Source: Candidatus Macondimonas diazotrophica
Lineage (GTDB): Bacteria; Pseudomonadota; Gammaproteobacteria; UBA5335
Direction: 5' to 3'
Length of the DNA: 64,000 nucleotides
NCBI RefSeq assembly: GCF_004684205.1
Contig: NZ_SRIO01000006.1
Location: forward strand, 62,001-126,000
Shown here: positions 47,534 to 57,448 of the stretch, piece after piece
Layout of the letters: each line of letters begins with the position of its first letter
How positions within the stretch are numbered: position 1 is the stretch's first letter
Position numbers and translations under genes: made by a program
The notes under the pieces: model-generated
Told to the model about the DNA's origin: nothing
The model's database searches: none
Seen by the model: the letters and a program-made list of their open reading frames with translations, nothing else

Positions 47534-47555
47534 ACTGTGTGTCACGCGCGCGTTT

Positions 47556-48842
47556 TCATCCCTTCTTGCTGGGACCGGTTGGTACCTCGTTGAAGGGCAC
47601 GTTCTTGTCCAGACGGATGTCGGTCGGCAAGCCGAGGATCCGCTCGCCAATGATGTTGCGCTGGACTTCATCGGTGCCGCCCGCGATGCGGATCGCCGGG
47701 ATGCCGAGGTATGCCTGCTGCCACATGGCGTCCATCAACGTTTCCTGCTTGTCGGTCAGCACTCCCGCAGCCGCCTGCAGTTCCATGATGAATGCCGCCA
47801 TTTCCTGCACCAGCAGGCCCATCGCAAGCTTCATGATCGAGCTTTCCGAGCCCGGCATGGCGCCCTGCGACAGGGCCGACAGGGTTCGGTAACCGGTCAG
47901 TTCCAGCCCTTTAAAGCGGGCCGCGAACTCGGCCATCTTCTGGCGCACGGCGTCGTGCTCGAGCGCTGGCCGTCCGTCGACCGTGAGGTCGCGCAACAGC
48001 GCGATGATGCTGCCGAGGCCATTGTCACCGCCGAACAGTCCGCCACCGCCGCCGATACTCATGCGCTCGTTCATGAGGGTGGTGATAGACACCGCCCAGC
48101 CCTGGCCCACCGCGCCGAGGCGGTTGCTGTCGGGGATGCGCACGTCGTTGAAAAACACTTCGTTGAAGTTGGCCCCGCCTGTAATCTGGCGAATGGGCCG
48201 CACCTCGATGCCCGGCGATTCCATGTCGACGATGAAATAGGTCAGGCCCTTGTGCTTGGGCAGCGTGGGATCGTGGCGGGTGACCAGGATGCCCCATTTG
48301 GAATAGTGGGCACCTGACGTCCATACTTTCTGGCCGTTGATGACCCAGTCGTCACCATCTTTGACGGCCCGGGTACGCAGACCGGCGAGGTCGGAACCAG
48401 CGCCGGGTTCGCTGAACAGCTGACACCAGACCTCTTCACCGCGCAGCATGGGTTCGAGATAGCGGTCCTTCTGCTCGTTGGTGCCGTGGGTCATGATCGT
48501 CGGACCTGCCATGCCGATGCCGATCATAAAGATATTGGCCGGAGTCTCGAACTTCGACTCCTCCTGCCCCCAGATCACGCTCTGCATGATATTGCCGCTA
48601 CGACCGCCGAACTTCTTCGGCCAGGTGATCACACCCCAACCGGCGTCGGCCTTCTTGCGCTGCCATGCCTGAGCATCGCGGACCATTTTCCATTCCGCCT
48701 CACCGCGCAGATCGCCGCCCTCAGCTTCGGCGAACATGCTCATCATATTGCCCGATTCGCTACGGGGCTTGGCGTTCTGGGATAGCCAGCGGTTGGCTTC
48801 GGCTCGGAATTCCGCTTCCTGCGGCGTATCGTTGAAATCCAT
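47556..48842 (-). CDS. Acyl-CoA dehydrogenase (FadE type, 428 residues)
   Basis: FAD-dependent acyl-CoA dehydrogenase: GWGVITWPKKFGGRSG, CQLFSEPGAGSDLAGLRTRAV, WVINGQKVWTSGAHYSKWGIL, and C-terminal RIAGGTDEVQRNIIGERILGLP. The YEGT catalytic-Glu motif of short/medium-chain enzymes is AGGT here, a form frequent in the sterol-type FadE group. GGAGGAAAGG precedes the ATG. The neighbouring second dehydrogenase suggests a hetero-oligomeric pair as in actinobacterial ChsE enzymes (inference). Confidence 0.9.
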   Translation of the reverse strand: MDFNDTPQEAEFRAEANRWLSQNAKPRSESGNMMSMFAEAEGGDLRGEAEWKMVRDAQAWQRKKADAGWGVITWPKKFGGRSGNIMQSVIWGQEESKFETPANIFMIGIGMAGPTIMTHGTNEQKDRYLEPMLRGEEVWCQLFSEPGAGSDLAGLRTRAVKDGDDWVINGQKVWTSGAHYSKWGILVTRHDPTLPKHKGLTYFIVDMESPGIEVRPIRQITGGANFNEVFFNDVRIPDSNRLGAVGQGWAVSITTLMNERMSIGGGGGLFGGDNGLGSIIALLRDLTVDGRPALEHDAVRQKMAEFAARFKGLELTGYRTLSALSQGAMPGSESSIMKLAMGLLVQEMAAFIMELQAAAGVLTDKQETLMDAMWQQAYLGIPAIRIAGGTDEVQRNIIGERILGLPTDIRLDKNVPFNEVPTGPSKKG

Positions 48843-48885
48843 GTTCCTTTCCTCCTGAAGATTCCCAATCCTAAATCCCGCCCGA

Positions 48886-49989
48886 TCAGGCGGCTGCTTC
48901 CATGCTGCGCATCAGTCGCTCACGCCAGACGATGCTGCCGCCGAGCAGGCTCTCCAAGTGCTTGGCACGCTTCATGTGAAGGTGGGGATTGGCTTCCCAG
49001 GTGAATCCGATGCCACCGTGGATCTGGACGTTTTCCTGGGCGGCGAAACCGTAGGCGTCGATGCCCATCACGCGGGCAGCGCTGGCTGCCTGCTGCAGCT
49101 TCTCTGGCGCGCTTTCCAGCGCCCAAGCCGCATAATAGGCGCTGGAGCGGGCCATCTCGACCTTCACGAACATATCGGCGATGCGGTGCTTGATCGCTTG
49201 GAACGAGCCAATCGGCCGCCCGAAAGCATAACGTTCTTTAGCGTACTGGGTCGCCATTTCGAGCGCGTTCTGCGCACCGCCCACCTGTTCGAAAGCCAGC
49301 AGAGCTGCAGCCTTGTAGAACACCTCCTCGAGCAGGGCTCCGCCCTGGCCGGCCTGTCCCAGCAGTTCTGCCTGGGCGCCGTTGAAAGTCAGCCGTGCCT
49401 GCTTGCGGGTGCGGTCCATGGTCGCGACCGACTCCCGGCTCACACCGCCAGCGGTCAGATCGACCAGATACAGGGAAACGCCCTGGTCGTCCCGCGCCGA
49501 CACGATGGCCAGATCCGCGCACAGACCGTCGGCCACCGGCGTCTTGGTGCCGGTCAGATTGCCGCCCTGGGCCTTGACCTGCACCCCGCCGGCATCGATT
49601 CGGCCTTTCTCGGCATAGGCCACGGTCGCGATGGACTCGCCCATGGCCAGCTTGGGCAGATGGTTGGCTTTCTGAGATTCCGAACCGGCCGCCTTGATCA
49701 GCTCGGCCGCGAAATAGATGGAGGACGCAAAGGGCGTGCAGGCCAGCGACTTGCCCATTTCCTCGGCCAGCACGGCCAGCTCGAGATAACCCATGCCGGC
49801 ACCACCGTACTCCTCGGGAATGGCCGTACTCAGCCAGCCGGCGTCGGCCATCTGCTTCCATAGGTTGGCGTCGTGGGTTGCATCCGAATCGAGAATCTTG
49901 TGCACGGCCGTAAAGGTTGACAGATCGGCCAACAAGCGCTTGGCCGAATCACGCATCATTTCCTGATCTTGGGAAAATTTGAAATTCAT
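48886..49989 (-). CDS. Acyl-CoA dehydrogenase (second subunit type, 367 residues)
   Basis: Shorter acyl-CoA dehydrogenase: WLSTAIPEEYGGAGMGYLELAVLAEEMG, QAIKHRIADMFVKVEMARS, and QIHGGIGFTWEANPHLHMKRAKHLESLLGG. The HGGIGFTWE tail is typical of dehydrogenases that pair with a second subunit. Central substrate segments are weaker than in its neighbour. AAGGAG precedes the ATG. First gene of the four-gene operon (dehydrogenase-dehydrogenase-DUF35-thiolase-like). Confidence 0.88.
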   Translation of the reverse strand: MNFKFSQDQEMMRDSAKRLLADLSTFTAVHKILDSDATHDANLWKQMADAGWLSTAIPEEYGGAGMGYLELAVLAEEMGKSLACTPFASSIYFAAELIKAAGSESQKANHLPKLAMGESIATVAYAEKGRIDAGGVQVKAQGGNLTGTKTPVADGLCADLAIVSARDDQGVSLYLVDLTAGGVSRESVATMDRTRKQARLTFNGAQAELLGQAGQGGALLEEVFYKAAALLAFEQVGGAQNALEMATQYAKERYAFGRPIGSFQAIKHRIADMFVKVEMARSSAYYAAWALESAPEKLQQAASAARVMGIDAYGFAAQENVQIHGGIGFTWEANPHLHMKRAKHLESLLGGSIVWRERLMRSMEAAA

Positions 49990-50265
49990 CGCTTGAACTC
50001 CTTCTCAAGCTTTGCGGGGCGATCATACTGGATCGATTGGTGCCTGCACGATTAGTGAATCGTGCCCGTCTCGAAGCCCGGCCGCTGGAATGGTCTGCAA
50101 AGCCTCGCCAGGTCGATGCAGTGGAACGCCGGGATAGCAGTCCAGACGACTTTGAACAACGCCAACTGATACCACAAACCAAGCGTTCAACACCAGCACC
50201 AGCGGTGCCGGCTGCCCCATGGGATGCAGCCTCGGCCCAGGGGGGTCGCAATGCGCGATCGCGCC

Positions 50266-51303
50266 TCAGGGCGTGACTGGCAAGGCCTCCAGACCCATCG
50301 TCTCGGGCAGATCAAACATCAGATTCATGTTCTGAATGGCTTGCCCGGCTGCACCCTTGACCAGATTATCGATCACCGCAAGAACCACCACGGTATCGCC
50401 TTCCTGGGGCCGAAAAATCGCCAGTTGACACGTATTGGCCGCCCGCACACTGGCGGTCGCCGGATGCTGGCCGAGCGGCAGAACCTGGACAAACGGCTCG
50501 TCGACGTAGCGCGCAGCGTACAGGGCGTTCAACTCCGCCTCCGAGATTCCCTCGCGCAGGAAGCCGAACAAGGTCGCGTGAATCCCCCGGTTCATGGGTG
50601 CCAGATGGGGCACGAACGTCAGGCCCACCCGTTGCCGGCTGACGCGCTCCAGATGGATTTGGATTTCAGGCAGGTGACGATGTCCGGTGGCTCCATAGGC
50701 GTGGAAATTTTCGGCCACCTCGCAATGCAAAGTCTCGATCTTGGCGCCCCGGCCGGCCCCGCTCGCCCCACTGGCCGCGCTCGCAATCAGTCGTGCGGGA
50801 TCGATGAGACCCTGCTCCAGGAGCGGCAGGAATCCAAGCTGGATGGCCGTTGGATAACAGCCGGGATTCGCAACCAGGCGTGCGCAACGTAGCGCTTTCC
50901 GGTTGACTTCGGGAAGCCCGTAAACCGCCTGCTTGAAAACCGCTTCATCCGGCGGGGTCAGACCGTACCAGCGCGCCAGCAGCGCGGTATCCGGCAGGCG
51001 GAAATCCGCTGATAGATCAATCACGCGGGTGTCGGCTGCCAGCAATGCACCGGCCATCTCCAACGCCACACCATGGGGCGTTGCGAAGAATACGACATCA
51101 CAGCGCGACAGATGATCGACATCCATTCCACTGAAGATCAGATCGATGCGCTCCCGCAAGCTGGGAAAGAGATCCGCCACGGCCGTCCCCTCCGCGCCGC
51201 GAGAGGTCATGCAATCCACGCGAACCTCAGGATGACTGGCCAACAGGCGCAACAATTCCACGCCCGTATAGCCCGTTCCGCCCACAATGCCTGCTGAAAT
51301 CAC
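50266..51303 (-). CDS. argC: N-acetyl-gamma-glutamyl-phosphate reductase
   Basis: 345 residues. [23 protein letters not shown] (NADP fold), [23 protein letters not shown], the catalytic Cys in [10 protein letters not shown], and [11 protein letters not shown]. It reduces N-acetylglutamyl phosphate in arginine synthesis. The start is a GTG at 51303 preceded by GGGGGGAAG; the frame is open further upstream but without ArgC character. argD and argF lie about 10 kb away on the other strand. Confidence 0.95.
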   Translation of the reverse strand: MISAGIVGGTGYTGVELLRLLASHPEVRVDCMTSRGAEGTAVADLFPSLRERIDLIFSGMDVDHLSRCDVVFFATPHGVALEMAGALLAADTRVIDLSADFRLPDTALLARWYGLTPPDEAVFKQAVYGLPEVNRKALRCARLVANPGCYPTAIQLGFLPLLEQGLIDPARLIASAASGASGAGRGAKIETLHCEVAENFHAYGATGHRHLPEIQIHLERVSRQRVGLTFVPHLAPMNRGIHATLFGFLREGISEAELNALYAARYVDEPFVQVLPLGQHPATASVRAANTCQLAIFRPQEGDTVVVLAVIDNLVKGAAGQAIQNMNLMFDLPETMGLEALPVTP

Positions 51304-51418
51304 TCGTCTTCCCCCCAGTCGGTTCGGGTTGCGCACCCGCTTGCGACACCACGTCAGGCTTGCCATGATCGCCGACGGGCACCTATCCAAAGAACAGCCC
51401 CAGAAAGGAGCTTCGCGC

Positions 51419-51841
51419 ATGCTTACCGTCAAGGCCTTCCATGTGATTTTCATGGTGACCTGGTTCGCCGGCCTATTTTACCTTCCCCGGCTGTTCGTCT
51501 ATCACTGCGAGACGGGCCATGCCGCGGAACGCGCGCGATTCGAGATCATGGAGCGCCGGCTGTTCGTGATGATGACCATTGGCGCCACAGGCACGGCGCT
51601 GCTCGGGATCTGGCTGCTGATCGGCTATGCCTGGCAGGCTTACGCCAGCAGCGGCTGGCTGCATTTGAAACTGACGCTGGTGGCCTTGCTGGCAGGCTAT
51701 CACCTCTACCTGTGGCGTCTGATGCGCCAGATCGCCGAACACCCAGGACGTCGCGGGGCACGGTTCTATCGCTGGATCAATGAAGTCCCTTCGGCTTTCC
51801 TGGTCGTCATCGTCCTGCTGGCCGTCACCAAACCCTTCTGA
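51419..51841 (+). CDS. hemJ: Protoporphyrinogen IX oxidase HemJ
   Basis: 140 residues, four membrane segments. Conserved His ([25 protein letters not shown]) and the later [15 protein letters not shown], with the conserved Lys, are the HemJ hallmarks. It oxidises protoporphyrinogen in haem synthesis in the inner membrane. AAAGGAG sets the start. Divergent from argC. Confidence 0.93.
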   Translation: MLTVKAFHVIFMVTWFAGLFYLPRLFVYHCETGHAAERARFEIMERRLFVMMTIGATGTALLGIWLLIGYAWQAYASSGWLHLKLTLVALLAGYHLYLWRLMRQIAEHPGRRGARFYRWINEVPSAFLVVIVLLAVTKPF

Positions 51842-51865
51842 TTTCTACAGAAAGAACACCGCCGC

Positions 51866-51895
51866 AAAAAAAAGCGGCGCCGTTGCCGGTGCCGC
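51866..51895 (-). terminator. Terminator downstream of tRNA-Met (and hemJ)
   Basis: GCGGCGCC and GGTGCCGC (51874-51895) form a hairpin; on the minus strand it is followed by eight T. It ends tRNA-Met transcription and may also halt hemJ read-through. Confidence 0.8.
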
Positions 51896-51908
51896 CTTTC
51901 GTCGAATG

Positions 51909-51985
51909 TGGTAGCTAGGGGCGGGCTCGAACCGCCGACCTCATCATTATGAGTGATGCGCTCTAACCGGCTGAGCTACCTAGCC
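51909..51985 (-). tRNA. tRNA-Met (CAT, elongator)
   Basis: 77 nt with encoded CCA. Acceptor GGCTAGG pairs with CCTAGCT, with a G-U at 1-72. D-arm AGCTCAGCCGGTTAGAGC, anticodon loop CTCATAA giving CAT, and T-arm GGCGGTTCGAGCCCGCC. Close to E. coli elongator Met tRNA; the paired acceptor end excludes initiator type. Confidence 0.96.
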
Positions 51986-52134
51986 ACAATCCGGAACCAT
52001 GCGCCTTGCGCAGAGGCGGAATTTTGTCGTTTCACCCCCCCGCTGTCAAGCCAGTCGGCCCGCCGCGCGCTGGCGGTGCATGACGGCGATACTGCTAGAC
52101 TGATGGCTTTCGTTACCTCCACTCGAGATGCAAG

Positions 52135-53298
52135 ATGGTTCGCGGCCTGCTTCTGGCACTGTTGGTTGCCCTGCTTTACGCCGGATGGGCGCTGGATGGC
52201 AGCGGGTATCGAGGGCCGGTGAGCGACCATTTCGACGGGCGCCACTTCCACATGGTCATCGAACGGGAGCGCCACTTATCCGACTACGTGCAATGGCTGC
52301 TGCAACGCGAGCCAGGGCGTTGGGCACCGATGTCGGATCGGGCGCCCGGCCCACCGCCCCCTCGGCGCATCACCGGCGCCACGCTACAGGTCACCCCGAT
52401 CAATCACGCCACGGTACTGATCCAGACCGCCGGCGTGAATGTCCTCACTGATCCCATCTGGTCACATCGAGCCAGTCCGGTTTCCTTCGCAGGCCCGGAC
52501 CGGCACGTTCCGGTCGGCATCCGCTTCGAAGACCTCCCCTCGATCGATGCGGTGATCATCAGCCACAATCACTACGATCACATGGACCTCCCGACCCTGA
52601 AGCGGCTCTGGTTGCGTGATCGGCCCCGGATCTTCGTCGGTCTGGGCAATCGGGGCACCCTGGAAGCGGCGGGTATCGGTGGCGTAGTGGAAACCGACTG
52701 GTGGCAGGCGCATGCGCTGACTCCCAGCGTCCAAATCCATGGGGTCCCGGCGCAGCACTGGACCTCGCGCGGGCTGTTCGATCGCAACCGGACACTCTGG
52801 TTAGGCTATGTGATCGATACACCCGCCGGGGCGATCTATTTCGCCGGCGATACTGGATTCGGTCCGCATTTCAAGCAGGTCGCGGAGCGCTTTCCCGAAC
52901 TTCGGCTCGCCGTGCTGCCCATCGGCGCGTATCTTCCGCGCTGGTTCATGAAGCCGGTCCACATGAATCCGGCCGAAGCCGTCGCCGCGTGGCGGATCCT
53001 CGGCGCGCAGCACGCGCTTGGCATCCACTACGGAACCTTCCGCCTGGCCGAGGATGGCCAGCAGCAACCGTTGATCGATCTGGCCAAGGCGCTGGCCGTA
53101 CGACCTGCTCGGCCCGTTGTGGCCGCTTGGCTGCGTGCGCCCGAATCCGATCCCATTGCGACCGCCGCTCACCCAGCCTGCTTTCGGACGCCGCCATTCG
53201 GTCAGTCCTGGCAGGTTCCCGGCCACTGCATCGCCATGATGGCCGCATCCGCCGGTGGGCCGAAAACGGCTACCAGGGTTGGCGCTGCCGCTCCCTGA
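52135..53298 (+). CDS. Metallo-beta-lactamase-fold hydrolase (NAPE-PLD-like)
   Basis: 387 residues. Signal anchor MVRGLLLALLVALLYAGWAL, then NHATVLIQTAGVNVLTDPIWSHRASP, the metal motif HNHYDHMD, FAGDTGFGPHF and LGIHYGTF, as in NAPE-phospholipase D/UlaG-like proteins. The substrate may be a phospholipid or phosphodiester. The fold should end near residue 330; the Ala/Pro-rich tail overlaps the convergent SDR gene by 29 bp, suggesting a lost stop codon. Confidence 0.84.
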   Translation: MVRGLLLALLVALLYAGWALDGSGYRGPVSDHFDGRHFHMVIERERHLSDYVQWLLQREPGRWAPMSDRAPGPPPPRRITGATLQVTPINHATVLIQTAGVNVLTDPIWSHRASPVSFAGPDRHVPVGIRFEDLPSIDAVIISHNHYDHMDLPTLKRLWLRDRPRIFVGLGNRGTLEAAGIGGVVETDWWQAHALTPSVQIHGVPAQHWTSRGLFDRNRTLWLGYVIDTPAGAIYFAGDTGFGPHFKQVAERFPELRLAVLPIGAYLPRWFMKPVHMNPAEAVAAWRILGAQHALGIHYGTFRLAEDGQQQPLIDLAKALAVRPARPVVAAWLRAPESDPIATAAHPACFRTPPFGQSWQVPGHCIAMMAASAGGPKTATRVGAAAP

Positions 53299-53995
53299 AA
53301 AAGCCACCGGACGGCCCATCGTCGGGTAGCATCGCGAGCCAGATGATATCGGCCGCACCATCCGCCGCGCTGCGCGGCGCATCCGGGCCGCCCAAGGGTG
53401 TTCGGCACCAACCTGGGCACACCGCATTGACCAGAATGTTTTGACCGGCTACGTCGGCAGCCACCACCGCCGTCAATGCGTTGAGCGCTGCCTTGGACAG
53501 CCGATAAGCGGGCCACCGCGAGCCCATCTGCGAGAGCTGCCCGAGGCTGGAGGACACATTGACGATGCGGCCGTATTCCTGTGTCTGCATATAGGGCAGC
53601 ACCAGCCGGATCAGACTCAGTGGCGCGTGAAAATGGGTCCGCATCGCCAGATCGAGCTCCGCATCGGACATTTCGACGAAGCCGTGCCCGCGCGGCGCCA
53701 CGCCGGCATTGTTGATCAGGACATCGACTCGACCGAGGGTATGAGCAAGCCATTGGCCGAAGGACTGCACGGAAGCCGGATCGGTCACATCCAGAACCGC
53801 CGGCTCCAAGTGCACATCGGCTTCCTGCTGGAGCACCCCTGCCGCCTGCGCCGCCTGCGCGTGACTACGGGCCGTAAGCACGACCCGCATCCCCGCGGCG
53901 GCGAGCAAGCGACAGATTTCAAGCCCGATTGCGCCTGCGCCGCCGGTCACGACGGCCACCCGCTGGTAGAGCAGTTCCGATTCCACCGTCATCAT
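53270..53995 (-). CDS. Short-chain dehydrogenase/reductase
   Basis: 241 residues. TGGAGAIGLEICR cofactor loop, LDVTDPAS, NNAGVAPRG, catalytic Ser (NVSSSLG) and YRLSK. The Arg after the first Val segment (VVLTARSHAQ) suggests NADP(H). Its substrate is not evident. GGGAGGTGG precedes the start. It overlaps the molybdopterin-binding-domain gene by 4 bp, so they are co-translated. Confidence 0.88.
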   Translation of the reverse strand: MMTVESELLYQRVAVVTGGAGAIGLEICRLLAAAGMRVVLTARSHAQAAQAAGVLQQEADVHLEPAVLDVTDPASVQSFGQWLAHTLGRVDVLINNAGVAPRGHGFVEMSDAELDLAMRTHFHAPLSLIRLVLPYMQTQEYGRIVNVSSSLGQLSQMGSRWPAYRLSKAALNALTAVVAADVAGQNILVNAVCPGWCRTPLGGPDAPRSAADGAADIIWLAMLPDDGPSGGFFRERQRQPW

Positions 53996-54756
53996 CCACC
54001 TCCCGTCGCCTCAAGGACGTCCCCAGTTGTGTAGTCGATCCCCGCTTGATCGAGCCATCGGATGAGTGCCGCCCATGACGCACCGACCAACTGGGGCTCT
54101 CCCCTCAGGCCCAGTTCGATCCAGGGACGTGCCGCCATGTGAGGAAGACTGGAGATCTTGACGCCCGGGTACTGCGCCAACAGTTGCTCCATGACCGGAA
54201 TCAGCGCGCTCTCCGGCACGTTTTCGATCGTCAAGGTCCGCAGAACCGGCTTGATGGAATGCCCGAGGGTCGGGTAGCGGGTTTCGAGGACCCATTCCAC
54301 CATCGGCCAAGCCATTTGCGGAAAGCCCGGTACGAAATGATGATCACCCAGCGAAAAGCCGGCAATCTGGTTGACCGGGTTGGGAATGAGTCGCGCTCGC
54401 TCGGGCAGATCCGCCATGCGAATGCGGTAGGGGTAGGCAGCCTCCCCATATCGCCTTTCGATCAGGGCAGCCGCCTCTGAATGTCGCCGCAGCGCCGTCC
54501 CCGCTGCACGGGCCGCACACTGGCGCGTGTGATCATCCGGCGTTGCGCCGATGCCGCCAAAGCAGAACACCAGGTCGGGGGTCGCCAAGGTGCGGCGCAG
54601 TTGCTCCGTCAGATACGCCGGGTCGTCGCCGATCATCAGACACCAGTCCGGCTCCCGGCCGCGGGCCTGCAACACGTCGATCAGATGCGCGAGATGCCGA
54701 TCCTTGCGCCGTCCATTGAGCAACTCATCCCCGATGACCATCAAACCGATACGCAT
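53992..54756 (-). CDS. MoaB/CinA-N-type molybdopterin-binding domain protein
   Basis: 254 residues. MRIGLMVIGDELLNGRRKDRH, CFGGIGATPDDHTRQCAA and NPVNQIAGFSLGDHHFVPGFPQMAWPM match the MogA/CinA N-terminal fold. It lacks the C-terminal CinA deamidase. Such short proteins are named competence/damage-inducible or FAD-synthetase-like; true role unclear. GGAGGAAGC precedes the start. It lies just upstream of the SDR gene. Confidence 0.85.
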   Translation of the reverse strand: MRIGLMVIGDELLNGRRKDRHLAHLIDVLQARGREPDWCLMIGDDPAYLTEQLRRTLATPDLVFCFGGIGATPDDHTRQCAARAAGTALRRHSEAAALIERRYGEAAYPYRIRMADLPERARLIPNPVNQIAGFSLGDHHFVPGFPQMAWPMVEWVLETRYPTLGHSIKPVLRTLTIENVPESALIPVMEQLLAQYPGVKISSLPHMAARPWIELGLRGEPQLVGASWAALIRWLDQAGIDYTTGDVLEATGGG

Positions 54757-54998
54757 GGGCGCGCTTCCTCCGCTTTATTCCCAGAAGACGGGGGCAACGG
54801 ATAAAAGGTTCCGAAAACCGGTTCGATGGCGTTCCCGGCACGCCCATTTGCGCGCTCCGGGATATCCCAGGCGTCTGGGAGGCTTGCTGGATGACCGATC
54901 CCGGCTCTGACAGCCGCGAATGCCGCGCGGGCGCGACCGTATGCGCCACGCTCGCATGCGATGAACGGCAACGCGGCACGGGCGAATCCGTTGCCTGC

Positions 54999-57284
54999 CT
55001 AAAACGCGTACTTCACGTTGGCAAAGAAAGTCCGCCCCGGCCATGGGTGGTAAACATAGGCCGCGTAATCGGTAAGGTTGTCGGCACCCGCACTGAAGGT
55101 CCAGTTCGCATTGGGGAAATAGGACAACTTGGCATCCAGGAAGACATACTCACTGCTGTCACCGAAACTGCGATGCGTATCAGTGTTCTCCAGATTGCCG
55201 TATTGCGCGCCGCTGTAACGCAGCCCGAGGGCGCAAGCCCAGGCGTCGGAAGGGCGATAGATGGTCAGCACAGTAGCGCGCCAATCGGGGATCCGCGGCT
55301 GCCAGTTACCCTCGGTTTCGGGATTGCGCGTGTTCTCCTTGATGCGCGAATGGGCGTAGGTGACACTGGCGCGGACATCCAATCCTATGATCAGCAGATC
55401 TGCCAGCTCCAGCACGGTTTCGATGCCGTAGAGCTGGATTTCTTCAACGTTCTGAACGCTGGTCAGATTGGGAAACACGGTCACGTCGCGTTGCGTATAG
55501 AGCGCATCCTCGCGCTTTTGGTGAAACAGCGAAGTGCGCCACAGTCCCCCCGGCAAGGCGTGCTCCACGGCGAACTCGGAAGCCAGCACCTGCTCGGGCT
55601 TCAGATCGGGGTCGTTCTGCAAGTCACTGGTGGTTCCGCTGATCTTCTGGAACAGCTCGGTGACGGTCGGAAACCGGTAGGCCTGCCCGATTGAACCGCG
55701 CAGCAGCCAATCGGCGGCAAGCTGGTAGGACAAGGACACCTTGGGCGATACCGTGGTCTTACTCCGGCTTGCATAGGGCTGGCTTGCGGTCGACGTCGCA
55801 TTGACGCCGTCGAAGGCCCGCCAATACTCGGGCCGCAGGCCGAGGACCAGCGTCCAGTCCGGATCGAGCCGCCAGGCATCCTGGAGATAGACCGCGTGGG
55901 TTTCGGTCTTGCCCTCGGAGGCGGATTGGACATCACCCCGCCCTCCGGTGAGCCAATCGTCGGTGGCGTAGGCTACCGAGGCGAGCTCGTAGCGATCGAA
56001 GTGGTATCCGAAGCTGAGTTCATGCGGACTGCCGGGCTGCCCCGCGGAACGCCAGATCCCGCGACCGTCGAGGGACTGCCAGCCGGTGCCGCTCATGTCG
56101 GTGATGCGGCCGGATGGGCGCCGGGTTCCGAGACCGGAATCAGCGCCCGCATTCGCGGTTGTGCTGCGCGATTCGTCCTCGTCATAGTCGTAGAGACTGG
56201 CCACCGCCTCCCAGTCCCAAGGGCCCTCCGTGTCGGACTTCAGGCTCAAGCCGTGCAGATAGTGCAGGCTTTCCGATTGACCGGGGCTCAGGCCGCGGAC
56301 GGTGTACAGCGTCCCGTCGATCGCAACCTTGCCGTTGTAGAACGGCTGGCCGGCGGCGTCGCGGAGATAGCTCTGGGCGCCGGTTTCCGAGTCGTTCTGC
56401 CACAAGCCGCTGCGATAGGCGGCGCGCAGTGTGGGCGTGAGGTCATAGGCGAGTTTGAACGTGAGGTTGTCCTGGACCGTATGATCGATGCCATAGGCTC
56501 CGAACACCAGACGTTGCGCGCCCGTGGGGTCCTCGTCGCGATAGGCGCCGCTCACCGCGGGCGGCGGCGCCTCCGGATCGATGGACGTGCGGCTGAGGGC
56601 GGCCGTGGCATAGGACATGGGCTGGCCCTGCGCGTCCAGCCGGTCGGCGCTGAGCCAGAACGAACCACGGCCCATGCGGTTGGCCAGCGAGGCGCTGAGA
56701 TGGTGGCTGTCGTAGCGCTCATCGGTGCCGTAGATGGCATAATCCTGCACCGATCCCTGGGCGTTGAGGTGCCCCTCGAGACGTTCCGGGTCGCGCGTGC
56801 TGATCAGCGCCACGCCCCCTGCGCTGTTGCCGGGATACAGGGCGGAGAACGGTCCGTAGATGACATCGACACGCGCGATTTCCTCGGGCGACACCATGCC
56901 CCAGCGTGGCGGATAGCTGTAACTGTTGCCGAGGAAATTGGACAGCAGCAGCCCGTCGGCATAGACAATCGAGCCCGCGCTGTCGATCGAGCCCGTCGTG
57001 CGAGTCGCAACGATGCCGTTGCGATCGCCGATGTAGCGCTCGCGCACCAGCATGCTCGGCAGATATTTCAGCGTCTCGGCCGAGGTCATGGCGTTGACCG
57101 ATTCAGCGATCAGTCCGGCATCCACGCCCGCGGTCGAAGCCGGAAGATTCTCAGGAACCGTAGGGGCACTGGCGCCCCTACCCTGCACCACCACTGCCTC
57201 CAGCATGGCGTCAGCCGGCGCCGGCTCGCCCTGCACTGCCCATGGGATCAAGACCGTGACTACGGTGAGTCGCGAAAAGACCAT
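54999..57284 (-). CDS. TonB-dependent outer-membrane receptor
   Basis: 761 residues. Signal peptide (LTVVTVLIPWAVQG), plug domain with ETLKYLPSMLVRERYIGDRNG, VYADGLLLSNFLGNSYSYPPRWGMVSPEEIARVDVIYGPFSALYPGNSAGG, then a 22-strand beta-barrel ending in the aromatic FANVKYAF. A TonB-box-like EAVVVQG follows the signal peptide. The ligand is unknown; no cobalamin riboswitch or Fur box was seen upstream. GGAAGGGG sets the start at 57284. Divergent from pxpB. Confidence 0.9.
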   Translation of the reverse strand: MVFSRLTVVTVLIPWAVQGEPAPADAMLEAVVVQGRGASAPTVPENLPASTAGVDAGLIAESVNAMTSAETLKYLPSMLVRERYIGDRNGIVATRTTGSIDSAGSIVYADGLLLSNFLGNSYSYPPRWGMVSPEEIARVDVIYGPFSALYPGNSAGGVALISTRDPERLEGHLNAQGSVQDYAIYGTDERYDSHHLSASLANRMGRGSFWLSADRLDAQGQPMSYATAALSRTSIDPEAPPPAVSGAYRDEDPTGAQRLVFGAYGIDHTVQDNLTFKLAYDLTPTLRAAYRSGLWQNDSETGAQSYLRDAAGQPFYNGKVAIDGTLYTVRGLSPGQSESLHYLHGLSLKSDTEGPWDWEAVASLYDYDEDESRSTTANAGADSGLGTRRPSGRITDMSGTGWQSLDGRGIWRSAGQPGSPHELSFGYHFDRYELASVAYATDDWLTGGRGDVQSASEGKTETHAVYLQDAWRLDPDWTLVLGLRPEYWRAFDGVNATSTASQPYASRSKTTVSPKVSLSYQLAADWLLRGSIGQAYRFPTVTELFQKISGTTSDLQNDPDLKPEQVLASEFAVEHALPGGLWRTSLFHQKREDALYTQRDVTVFPNLTSVQNVEEIQLYGIETVLELADLLIIGLDVRASVTYAHSRIKENTRNPETEGNWQPRIPDWRATVLTIYRPSDAWACALGLRYSGAQYGNLENTDTHRSFGDSSEYVFLDAKLSYFPNANWTFSAGADNLTDYAAYVYHPWPGRTFFANVKYAF

Positions 57285-57448
57285 CCGAACCCCTTCCATG
57301 GCAAACCTCTGGCCTCCAAGCCGCTGTCAAAAGCGCGTATACTGCGCCTGAAATCGGGTTCCCGATTCGCATGCGACAAAGCGTCGCACTGCTGTGAGCG
57401 GGTCATGCCTGGATATTCGAAGACTGCCTGCGGTTTCTCACCCTTCCG

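Noticed and set aside
57285-57448. Possible cobalamin riboswitch before the TonB receptor
   Set aside because: The gap is too short for a cobalamin aptamer and lacks its conserved B12-box.
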